DNA of 64,000 nt, from contig JAILIS010000006.1 of NCBI GenBank assembly GCA_024695145.1, positions 44,783 to 108,782 of the forward strand, read 5' to 3'. Shown piece after piece: positions 8,602 through 18,328 of this stretch. The stretch's first letter is position 1, and each line of letters opens with the position of its first letter. The position numbers were made by a program, and so were the translations under genes. The notes beneath the pieces are model-generated. The model had not been told where the DNA came from. It made no database searches and saw only the letters and a list, made by a program, of their open reading frames with translations. The DNA comes from Lachnospiraceae bacterium. GTDB taxonomy: Bacteria > Bacillota > Clostridia > Lachnospirales > Lachnospiraceae.

Positions 8602-8614
8602 GCAGAAAAATTCA

Positions 8615-11257
8615 TCACAGCATCTCTTCAATGATATCTTTTGCAGATGACAGCATCGAATCGATACCCGAAGGATCTTTTCCGCCGGCCTGAGCCATAC
8701 CGGGTCTGCCGCCGCCGCCACCGCCTATCATCGGAGCGAGCTTCTTGATGATGTTACCGGCATGGGCTCCGGATCCCGTCGCTTTATCGGAACACATTAC
8801 AACCAGATTGGCCTTGCCGTCCGATTCCGAACACAGAACAAATATGCCGTCGGGATATTTTTCCTTCATACTGTCTGCAAGATCTCTGAGTTCATTCATG
8901 CCTGCCGACGGAACGGATGTTGCTATGAGCGTTAACCCTTTAACCGTAACGGCTTTATCCCCGACATCCTGTGCGGCTTCCTTTGCCGCCTTGGATCTGA
9001 GTGATTCAAGCTGTGAGTTCAGGTCTTTTATCTGCGCGTTCATCTTCATGAGTCTGTCCGAAAGCGTTGCGGGAGTCGCCTTGATGACGGCAGAACTTGC
9101 CTTGAAATCATTTTCCATCTGCCTGTAGTGATCAAGGACAAATGATCCCGTGATACCTTCTATCCTTCGTACCCCGGCAGCTATACCGCCTTCCGATATT
9201 ATCTTAAAGCATCTGATCTTACCTGTTGACGAAACATGGGTTCCTCCGCACAGTTCTATCGAAAAATCACCCATATTTACAACTCTGACGACCTCACCGT
9301 ACTTTTCACCGAACAGTGCCATGGCACCGGTCTTTTTTGCTTCCTCTATGGACATCGTAAGAGTTTTCACTGGAAGATCCTCGGCGATCTTTTCATTTAC
9401 TATATCCTCAACCTTTGCGATCTCTTCGTCAGTAAGTGCTCTTGAGAATGAAAAATCAAATCTTGTCCGAGATCCGTCCTGATAGGAACCCTGCTGTCTG
9501 ACCTCATCTCCGAGGACCGTCTGAAGTGCCTTTTGAAGAAGATGCGTTGCGGAGTGGTTCATGCACGTCGTCATTCTGTTGGCCTTATCAACGCTCAGGC
9601 TGACTTTATCCCCTGTACGAAGCGTTCCCTGTGTGATACGGCCGACATGTCCGATCCTGTCTCCGGCAAGCTTTACAGTATCGCATACCTCGAACGTACC
9701 TTTGCCGCATATAAGGCCGAAATCTCCCTTCTGTCCTCCCATGGTCGCATAGAACGGACTGCGGTCCGTAACTATCGTACAGTCGGTACCGTCGGAGACT
9801 GACTCAACAAGAGTATCCGTTGCTATCGCAATGATCACTCCTTCATCTTCTATCTTCTCGTATCCCGTAAATTCCGTTACGGCCGAAGCGGGAAGATCAT
9901 CAAATGCGGCAAAATCATCCGAAGAGGATCTGAGCGAGAAATTGGCATTATCCCTTGCCTTTTGCTTCTGCTCCTCCATGGCTGTTTCAAACCCTTTCTC
10001 ATCGACGCCGAGCCCTTTCTCGGCAGCCATCTCGACCGTCAGCTCAAGAGGAAATCCGAATGTGTCATACAGATAAAACGCATCTTTACCCGAAACAGTC
10101 TTTGCCGAAGGATTCATATCAAGGATCTTTACGAATTCCTTCATTCCGTTTTCTATCGTTGATGAGAACCTTTCTATCTCTTTACCGAGCTCGGACAGGA
10201 CAAATTCCCTGTTTGAAACAAGATTGGGAAAGCTGTCCGAATACACTTCATCGATAAATATCTTTGCTATGTTTAACAGATCGTTCGTTTTGAGCCCCAG
10301 TATTCTTGCGTGTCTTACCGCACGGCGTATGAGTCTTCTGAGCACATAGCCGGCACCGTTGTTTGACGGAACGAGCCTTGCTTCATCACCGATGAGCATG
10401 ACCGAAGTCCTCATGTGATCCGAGAGCACACGCATCGATCGGGTCTTTGCTTCATCAGCGTCATACTGTGATGAGGATATCTTTTCTATATACGAAATGA
10501 CCGGTGCGAACAGATCGGTCCTGTATACATCCTTTGTACCGTTAAGGAACGCGAGGTTTCTCTCAAGTCCCCATCCCGTATCCACATTTTTCTTGGCAAG
10601 CGGAGTGAGATGCCCGTCTTTGTGCTTCTCATACTGCATGAACACATCATTTCCAAGTTCCGTATATTTTCCGCATGAACATCCCGGCCCGCAGTCCGGT
10701 CCGCAGTCAGGAACATCGGCAATATAAAACATTTCCGAATCAGGGCCGCAGGGACCGTATTCCAGTCCCCACCAGTTGTCCTCGGCAGGAAGATAATGTA
10801 TGTTTTCCGGCAGGAATCCTGAATCTATACGGCACTTCGCACCTTCCTCATCTCTCGGAGCATTTTCATCTCCCGCAAATACGGTAGCTGCAAGATGTTC
10901 CCTGTCAAAACCAAATACCTGGGTGAGCAGTTCATAACTCCATTTACATCTTTCCTCCTTGAAATAGTCTCCAAGGCTCCAGCTTCCCATCATTTCAAAA
11001 AAAGTTACGTGGGATCTGTCTCCGACGGAATCGATATCGTTCGTCCTGACACATCCCTGAACATTACATAGTCTTGTTCCCATGGGATGTTTCTGCCCGA
11101 GAAGATAAGGCATGAGCGGCTGCATGCCGGCTACGTTGAACATTACGCCGGTCGACCCGTCTGATACGAGCGACACCGCTCCGACATCCTTATGTCCCCT
11201 CTCTTCATAGAATTTCTTCCACGTATTTCTCAATTCTTTTGATGTGTACTGTTTCAT
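8615..11257 (-). CDS. alaS: Alanyl-tRNA synthetase
   Basis: 880 residues, full length for AlaS. The class II catalytic domain is at the N-terminus (RNTWKKFYEERGHKDVGAVSLV; GMQPLMPYLLG). A tRNA-recognition helical domain follows, then the editing domain with zinc-binding HSATH and CGGTH motifs, and a C-terminal C-Ala domain ending in the glycine-rich IGGGGGGRPGMAQAGGKDP signature. It charges tRNA-Ala and hydrolyses Ser/Gly mischarged products. GGGAGAAG precedes the ATG. It lies 18 bases after asnA and is probably in one transcript with asnA and the Hpt gene. No T-box leader is seen upstream. Confidence 0.98.
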   Translation of the reverse strand: MKQYTSKELRNTWKKFYEERGHKDVGAVSLVSDGSTGVMFNVAGMQPLMPYLLGQKHPMGTRLCNVQGCVRTNDIDSVGDRSHVTFFEMMGSWSLGDYFKEERCKWSYELLTQVFGFDREHLAATVFAGDENAPRDEEGAKCRIDSGFLPENIHYLPAEDNWWGLEYGPCGPDSEMFYIADVPDCGPDCGPGCSCGKYTELGNDVFMQYEKHKDGHLTPLAKKNVDTGWGLERNLAFLNGTKDVYRTDLFAPVISYIEKISSSQYDADEAKTRSMRVLSDHMRTSVMLIGDEARLVPSNNGAGYVLRRLIRRAVRHARILGLKTNDLLNIAKIFIDEVYSDSFPNLVSNREFVLSELGKEIERFSSTIENGMKEFVKILDMNPSAKTVSGKDAFYLYDTFGFPLELTVEMAAEKGLGVDEKGFETAMEEQKQKARDNANFSLRSSSDDFAAFDDLPASAVTEFTGYEKIEDEGVIIAIATDTLVESVSDGTDCTIVTDRSPFYATMGGQKGDFGLICGKGTFEVCDTVKLAGDRIGHVGRITQGTLRTGDKVSLSVDKANRMTTCMNHSATHLLQKALQTVLGDEVRQQGSYQDGSRTRFDFSFSRALTDEEIAKVEDIVNEKIAEDLPVKTLTMSIEEAKKTGAMALFGEKYGEVVRVVNMGDFSIELCGGTHVSSTGKIRCFKIISEGGIAAGVRRIEGITGSFVLDHYRQMENDFKASSAVIKATPATLSDRLMKMNAQIKDLNSQLESLRSKAAKEAAQDVGDKAVTVKGLTLIATSVPSAGMNELRDLADSMKEKYPDGIFVLCSESDGKANLVVMCSDKATGSGAHAGNIIKKLAPMIGGGGGGRPGMAQAGGKDPSGIDSMLSSAKDIIEEML

Positions 11258-11275
11258 GTCTTCTCCCGTAAATAT

Positions 11276-12283
11276 TTACAATAATCTGATGCCGGCAAGT
11301 TCCGCGGCTTTTTTGTCTTCATCCAGCCATATCGAACTTTGAACTTCTCCGATATGAGCTTTTCTCAAAAAGAACATGCATATCCTTGACTGGCCGATCC
11401 CTCCGCCGACCGTATAAGGCAGCCTTCCTTCAAGTATATCCTTGTGGAAAGGATACTTTTCCCTTTCGATACATCCGGCTTTTTGAAGCTGATCACGGAG
11501 GCTGTCTTCGTCAACTCTTATACCCATGGATGACAGTTCAAGGCCCGTATCGAGCAGAGGATAATAAACTATGATATCTCCGTTCAGACTCCAGTCATCA
11601 TAATCGGGAGCTCTTCCGTCATGAGGTTCCCCGTTTGAAAGCTTATCACCGATCTGCATCAGAAAGACCGCTTTATACTTTTTCGCCGCTTCCTTCTCGC
11701 GTTCCTTCGGTGTCTTGTCGGGCCACATATCAAGCAGTTCCTGTGTCGTGATGAACTTTATGTTCTCAGGCAGAATGCATTTTATTGAAGGATATCTTGA
11801 GTTGATAAAAACCTCCGTATTCCTTATGGCTTCATATACTTTTCTGACAATACTCTTCAGCGTACTGACAGTCCTGTCTTTTTTACCTATTATATATTCC
11901 CAGTCCCACTGATCCACATAAACGGAATGAAGGTTATCGGTATCCTCGTCACGCCTGATGGCCGTCATATCGGTATACAGCCCTTCGCCTTTTTTAAATC
12001 CGTAGTCCCGAAGAGCTTTTCTTTTCCATTTTGCTAGGGAATGAACAATCTCAACCTTTTCATCGGCTCTCTCTTTTATCCCGAATGAGACCGGGCGCTC
12101 GACACCGTTTAAGTTATCGTTCAGACCGGATTCGGGAAGCACAAAAAGAGGAGCCGAAACACGTGTCAGATTAAGCTCCTTTGCCAGCATTCTCTCAAAG
12201 CAGTCTTTAACATCCTTTATGGCCACCTGCGTTTCTTTATAAGAAGTCGTACTTTTGTATCCTTCCGGGATAATAATGCTCAT
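11276..12283 (-). CDS. asnA: Aspartate-ammonia ligase (asparagine synthetase A)
   Basis: 335 residues, matching AsnA (~330). The class II aaRS-like fold is evident from RVSAPLFVLPESGLNDNLNG, FLMQIGDKLSNGEPHDGRAPDYDDW and GGGIGQSRICMFFL. It makes asparagine from aspartate, ammonia and ATP in the cytoplasm. Start at 12283 has GAGGGG seven bases upstream. It sits 11 bases after the Hpt gene and 18 bases before alaS. Confidence 0.97.
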   Translation of the reverse strand: MSIIIPEGYKSTTSYKETQVAIKDVKDCFERMLAKELNLTRVSAPLFVLPESGLNDNLNGVERPVSFGIKERADEKVEIVHSLAKWKRKALRDYGFKKGEGLYTDMTAIRRDEDTDNLHSVYVDQWDWEYIIGKKDRTVSTLKSIVRKVYEAIRNTEVFINSRYPSIKCILPENIKFITTQELLDMWPDKTPKEREKEAAKKYKAVFLMQIGDKLSNGEPHDGRAPDYDDWSLNGDIIVYYPLLDTGLELSSMGIRVDEDSLRDQLQKAGCIEREKYPFHKDILEGRLPYTVGGGIGQSRICMFFLRKAHIGEVQSSIWLDEDKKAAELAGIRLL

Positions 12284-12294
12284 CTTTTTTCCCC

Positions 12295-12666
12295 TCAGCC
12301 GTTATGCGACTGTATCCTTTCCGGTATGATTTCGATCAGTCTTTCAAGTTCATTTACAAGGGGTTCGTGAAGACTGTATGCTTCTTCAAGCTGCCCGCTC
12401 TTGATCAGATCATTTGATCTTGTGGCAAGTTCCACAAGATGCTTTGCGCCTACCGATCCTCCCGCACCTTTTAAACCGTGGACGAAAATCCTGTAATTTT
12501 CAACATCTTTGGCGGCGAACGTCTCTTTCATCCCATTCAGTGTTCTGATAATATCCTGAAGAAATGTATCAAGAACAAGCTTGTAGAAATCATAATCGTT
12601 GTCGTACATTCCCAGACATACATCTTCATCCATTCCGTCGTTTTCATTGAAAAGTCTTTCACTCAT
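12295..12666 (-). CDS. Stand-alone histidine phosphotransfer (Hpt) protein
   Basis: 123 residues forming one helical Hpt domain. The phospho-acceptor motif is intact: VHGLKGAGGSVGAKHL (H-x-L-K-G), with the following 'L..LA...N.L...G' helix usual for these proteins. It would relay phosphate between hybrid kinases and response regulators. The full hybrid kinase at 41788-44004 is a possible donor but nothing in the sequence proves it. It is the first gene before asnA and alaS, with GAAAGG ahead of the ATG. Confidence 0.85.
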   Translation of the reverse strand: MSERLFNENDGMDEDVCLGMYDNDYDFYKLVLDTFLQDIIRTLNGMKETFAAKDVENYRIFVHGLKGAGGSVGAKHLVELATRSNDLIKSGQLEEAYSLHEPLVNELERLIEIIPERIQSHNG

Positions 12667-12715
12667 AGTTTTTTTCCTTTCGGATCAGTGATCGATGTGC
12701 AAAAAACAATGACTT

Positions 12716-12744
12716 ATTATAAACTTTCGAGCAGGATTACGCAA
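12716..12744 (-). promoter_or_regulatory. Candidate promoter for hpt-asnA-alaS
   Basis: Minus strand: TTGCGT (12739-12744), 17-base spacer, TATAAT (12716-12721), ~50 bases before the Hpt start. The -35 overlaps the last codons of birA. The -35 match is weak and the -10 is perfect. Confidence 0.5.
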
Positions 12745-13495
12745 GATTCATATAATCCCAGATAATGCGTATCTCACCGTCATAGCATGTGATACTGCCT
12801 TCATCCGTCTCAAGCACTATGCCGCCGCCATCATCAATACCCGAAACTTTTGCCCGTCTGATACTGTTACCGCTCATATACTCCACATCACGTCCGATCA
12901 TGATACAGTGTTCCCTGTATATTCCGACAGCTTCTTTATAAAGATCCTTTTCATAAAAATAAGAAAATCCGTTTATGATATGACGTGCCATCCGTTCGGC
13001 AAACGAGAGCATCTGATCATGCGAAAGATCGCATGGTATTCCTAAAATTGTCCCGTATTTGCCTGTCAGATCTTTCGGGACATCAGGGCTTTCATATACA
13101 TTGATCCCGATCCCGAGGATCACATAGCGGCTGATCTTTCCGGCATCTTGCATTGAAGCGAGTATACCGCACACTTTCCTTTGGCGGTATATGATATCAT
13201 TGACCCATTTGATACCCGCATCTATTCCAAGAACTTCCTTTATTGCCCTGACAGTCGCAACCGCAGCCGTGATCGTGATCATATCGATCTGCGAATCTGC
13301 TTTCGGCCTGAGCAGAAGGCTCATATAAACATTTCCTCCGCCGGGAGAAAAAAAACTCCTGCCGCTTCTGCCATGTCCTTTTCTCTGGCTGAGTGCCAAA
13401 ACACATGTGCCTTCGGGCGCCCCTTCGTCTGCGAGTTCCTTAAGGGTATCGTTTGTGCTGTCCACAACATCAAATATCTTCAGATCTGCTTCCAT
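12737..13495 (-). CDS. birA: Biotin-[acetyl-CoA-carboxylase] ligase, monofunctional
   Basis: 252 residues. The catalytic domain starts almost at the N-terminus (DVVDSTNDTLKELA), followed by the biotin/AMP loop GHGRSGRSFFSP, KWVNDI and KVCGILASM, then the small SH3-like C-domain. There is no N-terminal winged helix, so it should not act as a DNA-binding repressor. It attaches biotin to carrier lysines, such as Lys91 of the carrier encoded at 3108-3485. It overlaps the end of the small Cys-rich gene upstream by 16 bp. Confidence 0.95.
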   Translation of the reverse strand: MEADLKIFDVVDSTNDTLKELADEGAPEGTCVLALSQRKGHGRSGRSFFSPGGGNVYMSLLLRPKADSQIDMITITAAVATVRAIKEVLGIDAGIKWVNDIIYRQRKVCGILASMQDAGKISRYVILGIGINVYESPDVPKDLTGKYGTILGIPCDLSHDQMLSFAERMARHIINGFSYFYEKDLYKEAVGIYREHCIMIGRDVEYMSGNSIRRAKVSGIDDGGGIVLETDEGSITCYDGEIRIIWDYMNLA

Positions 13496-13662
13496 ACAAC
13501 CTCATATTCATTGGCGAATCTGTAATAAGGACATTTATAGTCCCCGTCATAAGCGACGCGTCCGTATTCATCCTCGTCAAGATCCATACGACAGTAATAT
13601 TCGTCGTACTCCTCATCATATATAAAATTATCACATGTCTCACAATTAACCTGCGTACTCAT
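13480..13662 (-). CDS. Small Cys/acidic protein (DUF6472-like)
   Basis: 60 residues, starting MSTQVNCETCDNFIYDEEYD with GGGGGTGG before the ATG. Four cysteines (CETC near the start, then YYCRMDLDEDEYG, then YKCPYYR) suggest a small metal-binding or disulfide fold, and the acidic centre is typical. I recall this arrangement as a conserved small family in Lachnospiraceae (DUF6472), but cannot confirm it here. The start overlaps the ABC transporter gene by 17 bp and the end overlaps birA by 16 bp, so it is tightly embedded in this operon. Function unknown. Confidence 0.75.
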   Translation of the reverse strand: MSTQVNCETCDNFIYDEEYDEYYCRMDLDEDEYGRVAYDGDYKCPYYRFANEYEVVWKQI

Positions 13663-15466
13663 TATTGCCCACCCCCGCCATATAGAGTTTTTTATAAAAT
13701 CCGCCTGCCGCAAGAAGTGTTTTGTGATCACCGGTCTCAATTATCTTTCCGTCCTTCATGACCAGTATGATATCGCAGTTCCTGATCGTTGACAGCCTGT
13801 GCGCCACTATAAAACATGTTCTGCCCTGCATCAGTTTGTAGAAGGCGCTCTGTATCTTCATTTCCGTACGGGTATCTATCGAACTGGTAGCTTCATCGAG
13901 AATAAGCATCGGCGGAATATTAAGCATCACCCTTGTTACGCACAGAAGCTGTTTTTGTCCGACAGACAATCCTTCGCCGTCCTCACCTATCATCGTATCG
14001 TATCCTTTTTCCATACGTCTGATAAAAACATGTGCATGACAGGCTTTTGCAGCCTCTATTATCTCCTCTTTGTCCGCATCGGGCTTTGCCAGCCTGAGGT
14101 TATCCATTATGGTCCCTTTCTTCAGCCATGTATCCTGAAGGACCATACCGTAGGAACTTCGAAGTGACTTTCTGGTGAGGTTTCTGATATCCTTATCATC
14201 CACACACAGTGTGCCGGCATCCACATCATAAAATCTCATCAGCAGGTTTATGATCGTCGTCTTACCGCATCCGGTCGGTCCGACTATGGCTACTCTCTGG
14301 GCGCTTCCGGCACTGATGTTCAGATCCTTTATCAGTTCCTTATTCTTATCATATGAAAAATCGACCCCTTTTATATCCACGTTTCCTTCACAGTTTTTGA
14401 GCGTTTCAGCCGTATCCACATCACTCTCTGTCTCTTCATCCATCAGTTCGAACACTCTTGCCGCGCATGCAAGAGCATTCTGAAGCTCGGATATTACAGA
14501 GGATATCTCGTTAAAAGGTTTGGTGTACTGATTGGCATATGACAGAAATACCGTAAGTGTTCCAACCGTGATTCCGGAAATACTGCCTTTACCGCTTATC
14601 GAGAACATGGCGCCGGTAAGTGCCACAAGAGCATAACATACGGCATTTACAAATCTGGTGCACGGATTGGTAAGTGATGAGAAAAAGATCGCTTTTAACG
14701 ATGATGCCGCAAGCCTTTCATTTATCTCATCAAACTTTTTGATCACATCAGCTTCCTTTGAAAATGCTTTTACGGTCTTTTCGTTCCCGATCATCTCATC
14801 GATAAGACCGGTCTGCTGTCCGCGCTCTGTGCTCTGTATCCTGAACATGTCATAAGTATGTTTTGAAATAAATCTGGCTATGAATATCGAAAGCGGCGTT
14901 ACAAGTACAACCACGACCGTGATGACAACGTTCATGGAAAGCATTATGGCAAGTGTTCCCACAATTGTCATCACTCCCGTAAACGCCTGGGTAAATCCCA
15001 TAAGAAGCCCGTCGGCAAACTGATCGGCATCGGCAACTATGCGGCTTACTATGTCTCCGGATGGATGTGAATCGATATATGAAAGAGGAAGATACTCGAT
15101 CTTCTCTATCGCACTGTTGCGCATATCTTTTACGGTGTGATATGTCACGGAATTATTCAGAAGATTCATCGCAAACTGGGATATGCCGACGATCAGCGCA
15201 AACAATACGGCCAGCAAAAGCTCATGATATACGGACTTCGGATCGGCTCCGATCATATCAATGGCCTCACCTATCTTTATCGGAACAAGCAGCGTATAAA
15301 TGACGGATACCGCCGCAAGTATGAGAGACAGTAAGATCTTCGGTCTGTAACTTTTAAGATAGACCCATATCCTTTTTATCGTGCCTCTTTTGCCTGTCTT
15401 TTTCAGTGCGTCGGCATCGGCATTCAGATTTCCCTTGGGCACAAAGCCCGATGTGTCCATAGCCAT
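13646..15466 (-). CDS. ABC exporter half-transporter, catalytic-site partner
   Basis: 606 residues. An N-terminal cytoplasmic stretch (1-40) leads into a six-helix type I exporter membrane domain (~45-340) and a nucleotide-binding domain (~365-600) with Walker A GPTGCGKTT, signature LSVGQKQ, Walker B LILDEATSSID and switch histidine IVAHRLST. The catalytic glutamate is present. It is paired with the next half-transporter gene, three bases away, whose own catalytic glutamate is replaced; this is the usual pattern of heterodimeric exporters (BmrCD/LmrCD/TmrAB type). Substrate unknown; drugs, lipids or peptides are all possible. Confidence 0.9.
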   Translation of the reverse strand: MAMDTSGFVPKGNLNADADALKKTGKRGTIKRIWVYLKSYRPKILLSLILAAVSVIYTLLVPIKIGEAIDMIGADPKSVYHELLLAVLFALIVGISQFAMNLLNNSVTYHTVKDMRNSAIEKIEYLPLSYIDSHPSGDIVSRIVADADQFADGLLMGFTQAFTGVMTIVGTLAIMLSMNVVITVVVVLVTPLSIFIARFISKHTYDMFRIQSTERGQQTGLIDEMIGNEKTVKAFSKEADVIKKFDEINERLAASSLKAIFFSSLTNPCTRFVNAVCYALVALTGAMFSISGKGSISGITVGTLTVFLSYANQYTKPFNEISSVISELQNALACAARVFELMDEETESDVDTAETLKNCEGNVDIKGVDFSYDKNKELIKDLNISAGSAQRVAIVGPTGCGKTTIINLLMRFYDVDAGTLCVDDKDIRNLTRKSLRSSYGMVLQDTWLKKGTIMDNLRLAKPDADKEEIIEAAKACHAHVFIRRMEKGYDTMIGEDGEGLSVGQKQLLCVTRVMLNIPPMLILDEATSSIDTRTEMKIQSAFYKLMQGRTCFIVAHRLSTIRNCDIILVMKDGKIIETGDHKTLLAAGGFYKKLYMAGVGNNEYAG

Positions 15467-15469
15467 CTT

Positions 15470-17203
15470 TTATTCCACCTCATCCGCAACGCGGTTTTGC
15501 GAGTCGTATATCTCTTTATATACGGGACATGTTTCAAGCAGTTCCTCATGTGTACCAAGTCCCGCCATCTGCCCGTCTTCAAGTACAAGTATCCTGTCAC
15601 AGTCCTGAACCGATACCGTCCTTTGGGCGATCATTATCACTGCCGGATCATTCGGCAGATTTGCTATGTTCTGCCTCAGCTTTTGATCGGTAAGATGATC
15701 AAGTGCCGATGATGAGTCATCAAAAATCAGGATATCTGCTCTGCCAGCCAGAGCTCTTGCGATTGACAGTCTCTGCCTCTGACCGCCGGAAAGGTTTTTC
15801 CCGCCTGCCTCAATACCGGCATCAAGACCTCCTTTGACAGATACGACTTCAGAACAGACCGCGTTTTCGACTGCCTTCATCAGTTCATCATCCGATGCAT
15901 CCTCATTCCCCCATTTAAGATTTTCCCTTATGGTCCCTTCGAACAATACCGCTTTCTGCATCACTGTATGAACCGACTTTCGAAGTGAAGTAAGATCATA
16001 CTCCTTTACATCTCTTCCGTTTATCAGCACTTTGCCGCCGGTCGCATCATAGAATCTTGGTATGAGTGAGCAGACACTTGTCTTGCCCGAACCGGTTCCG
16101 CCTATGATGCCGAAGGTCTCTTTCCTGTTTATCGAAAAGGTTATATTACTGATCGCCTCATCGGCATTCTGATGATACTTAAGCGAAACATCTTTAAATT
16201 CGATGAGCGGAACGTTACTCTCATCACTGCTTTCATATTGAATACTGCCGTTTTTCATGGACGGCTGTGTGTCAAATATCTCGTTTACTCTTATGGCTGA
16301 TGCAAAAGATCTGTTAAGTGTTACTATGAGATTTGCAAACTTGATCAGCTCCAGCAGTATCTGGGACATGTAATTATACAGCGCCACAACCTGACCCGTT
16401 GTGATAATACCTGCATCCGTCCTTACATCTCCCACTTTTATCAGGATAACGATCGCGATATTGATCATCACATATGTCAGGGGATTAAGCAGTCCGGATA
16501 TGCTTCCCGCGCGCATCTGCACACCGGTAAGCTCACTGTTTGCTCCGTGAAAATCATTTATCTGATGTTCTTCGAGCGTGAACGCTCTGATAACCCTGGC
16601 GCCCGACAGATTTTCACGGACAAGTCCGAGGACTCCGTCAAGTTTGGTCTGCGCCATTTTCAGCATCGGGATATTTGCCCTCATGATAAGAGTAACGGCT
16701 ATACCAAGCAGTATTATCACAAAAACAAATACAAGGGCACTGACTGCATCGATCGTAAACGCCATGATCATCGCACCCAATACGATAAAAGGGGAACGAA
16801 GAAACAGCCGCAGGAACATGTTGACACCGTTCTGCAGTATGTTGACATCGGAAGTGCATCTTGTTATAAGCTTTGAAGTACCCGTATTATCGATCTCGGA
16901 AAAACCGAATGTCAGGATGTGTGAAAAAAGATCATGTCGCAGATCCTTTGAAAATCCCGTTGCCGCCTTGGCCGCAAAATACTGTGCCGTAACGGATACG
17001 GCAAGACCGCACAGGCCGAGTAAAAGGAGTATGACAAAACAAACGGTTATCGTCTTCGGTTCCGATCCTTTTATACCTCTGTCGATCATATAGGCGATCA
17101 CCAAAGGCACGATCAGTTCGAATACAGCCTCCAGCATTTTAAAAAGAGGCGCAAGAACGCACTCTTTTTTATAATTATTTAAATATTTTAACAGTTCACG
17201 CAT
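15470..17203 (-). CDS. ABC exporter half-transporter with degenerate ATP site
   Basis: 577 residues with a six-helix exporter domain (~15-310) and an NBD with Walker A GGTGSGKTS and signature LSGGQRQRLSIARAL. Walker B reads LIFDDSSSALD, where the catalytic Glu is Asp, and the switch His region reads IAQRTVS, lacking the histidine. Both changes mark the non-hydrolysing site of a heterodimeric exporter. Its stop is three bases before the start of the partner gene, which uses GAGGTGG from this gene's last codons as ribosome binding site. Confidence 0.9.
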   Translation of the reverse strand: MRELLKYLNNYKKECVLAPLFKMLEAVFELIVPLVIAYMIDRGIKGSEPKTITVCFVILLLLGLCGLAVSVTAQYFAAKAATGFSKDLRHDLFSHILTFGFSEIDNTGTSKLITRCTSDVNILQNGVNMFLRLFLRSPFIVLGAMIMAFTIDAVSALVFVFVIILLGIAVTLIMRANIPMLKMAQTKLDGVLGLVRENLSGARVIRAFTLEEHQINDFHGANSELTGVQMRAGSISGLLNPLTYVMINIAIVILIKVGDVRTDAGIITTGQVVALYNYMSQILLELIKFANLIVTLNRSFASAIRVNEIFDTQPSMKNGSIQYESSDESNVPLIEFKDVSLKYHQNADEAISNITFSINRKETFGIIGGTGSGKTSVCSLIPRFYDATGGKVLINGRDVKEYDLTSLRKSVHTVMQKAVLFEGTIRENLKWGNEDASDDELMKAVENAVCSEVVSVKGGLDAGIEAGGKNLSGGQRQRLSIARALAGRADILIFDDSSSALDHLTDQKLRQNIANLPNDPAVIMIAQRTVSVQDCDRILVLEDGQMAGLGTHEELLETCPVYKEIYDSQNRVADEVE

Positions 17204-17223
17204 TTAAAGCACCGTGTCAAGTA

Positions 17224-18237
17224 TCAGCGATACCCCTCCGGATTGTTCTTCTGCCAGTTCCAGGAATCGGCACACATATCCACTATATTATACTTAGCTT
17301 CCCATCCGAGTTCCCTTTTGGCCTTTGATGCATCGGCATAGCATGTTGCTATATCACCGGCACGTCTCGGTTTGATCTCGTAAGGAATGGTGATACCGTT
17401 TGCCTTCTCAAAGCTTTTTACGAGTTCAAGCACCGATACTCCTTTTCCGGTACCGAGATTGTATATGCACAGTCCGGCCTTTTCATTTATCTTTTTCAGT
17501 GCTTTGATGTGACCGTCGGCAAGATCCGAGACATGGATGTAGTCCCTGACACCCGTACCGTCCGGTGTGTCATAATCATTTCCGAATACGCCGAGCTTCG
17601 GAAGTTTTCCGACGGCAACCTGTGTGACATAAGGCATGAGGTTGTTCGGTATCCCTTTTGGATCCTCACCTATACGCCCCGATGCATCCGCACCGATCGG
17701 ATTAAAGTAACGAAGAATAACGATATTCCAGTCGCTGTCGGCTTTGGCCATATCCATAAGTATCTGTTCGATCATTGATTTGGTCCAGCCGTAAGGGTTG
17801 GTGCATGTTCCTTTCGGACACTCTTCCGTAATGGGAATGATCTCGGGATCCCCGTATACAGTTGCGGAGGATGAAAATATGAAATTCTTCATGTTGTGAT
17901 CCCGAAGAGCTGCCAGGAGGTTCAGCGTCCCGGTTATATTGTTGTTGTAGTACTCCCACGGTTTTTCAACGGATTCTCCGACAGCTTTAAGACCCGCAAA
18001 ATGGATACAGCAGTCAAATGAATTCTCGCTGCATATTTTATCAAGACATTCTTTGTCAAGTATATCTCCCACATACAGTCTGGCCTTTTTGCCGGTAAGC
18101 TCTTCCACCCTGTCAAGTGACTCCTCGGATGAATTGGAAAGATTGTCAAGCACAACCACGTCATGACCTTCTTTTAACAGCTGAAGAACAGTATGTGAAC
18201 CGATATAACCCGCACCGCCCGTTACGAAAATATTCAT
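17224..18237 (-). CDS. galE: UDP-glucose 4-epimerase
   Basis: 337 residues from the ATG at 18237, which has AGGAGAG at the right distance; an upstream in-frame start at 18258 lacks one. NAD-binding Rossmann motif GGAGYIGS at the N-terminus, [10 protein letters not shown] catalytic Ser region, and YGWTK giving the Tyr-xxx-Lys pair. Ends GYR, normal for GalE. It interconverts UDP-glucose and UDP-galactose in the Leloir pathway and for surface glycan precursors. It lies after the ppdK terminator and before the ABC exporter pair with a short gap. Confidence 0.95.
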   Translation of the reverse strand: MNIFVTGGAGYIGSHTVLQLLKEGHDVVVLDNLSNSSEESLDRVEELTGKKARLYVGDILDKECLDKICSENSFDCCIHFAGLKAVGESVEKPWEYYNNNITGTLNLLAALRDHNMKNFIFSSSATVYGDPEIIPITEECPKGTCTNPYGWTKSMIEQILMDMAKADSDWNIVILRYFNPIGADASGRIGEDPKGIPNNLMPYVTQVAVGKLPKLGVFGNDYDTPDGTGVRDYIHVSDLADGHIKALKKINEKAGLCIYNLGTGKGVSVLELVKSFEKANGITIPYEIKPRRAGDIATCYADASKAKRELGWEAKYNIVDMCADSWNWQKNNPEGYR

Positions 18238-18271
18238 TGTCTTCTCTCCTTGAACCAATAGTTAATATGCC

Positions 18272-18316
18272 GTATACAAAAAGAATCCGGGTATGAATCG
18301 GATCCTTTTCGTATAC
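18272..18316 (-). terminator. Terminator after ppdK
   Basis: An 18-bp stem with two G-T pairs (arms 18272-18289 and 18299-18316) and a nine-base loop, between the ppdK stop and galE. A-rich and T-rich stretches flank the GC core, as in rho-independent terminators; the T-run is inside the lower stem. Confidence 0.65.
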
Positions 18317-18328
18317 CTTTGTTAAATG

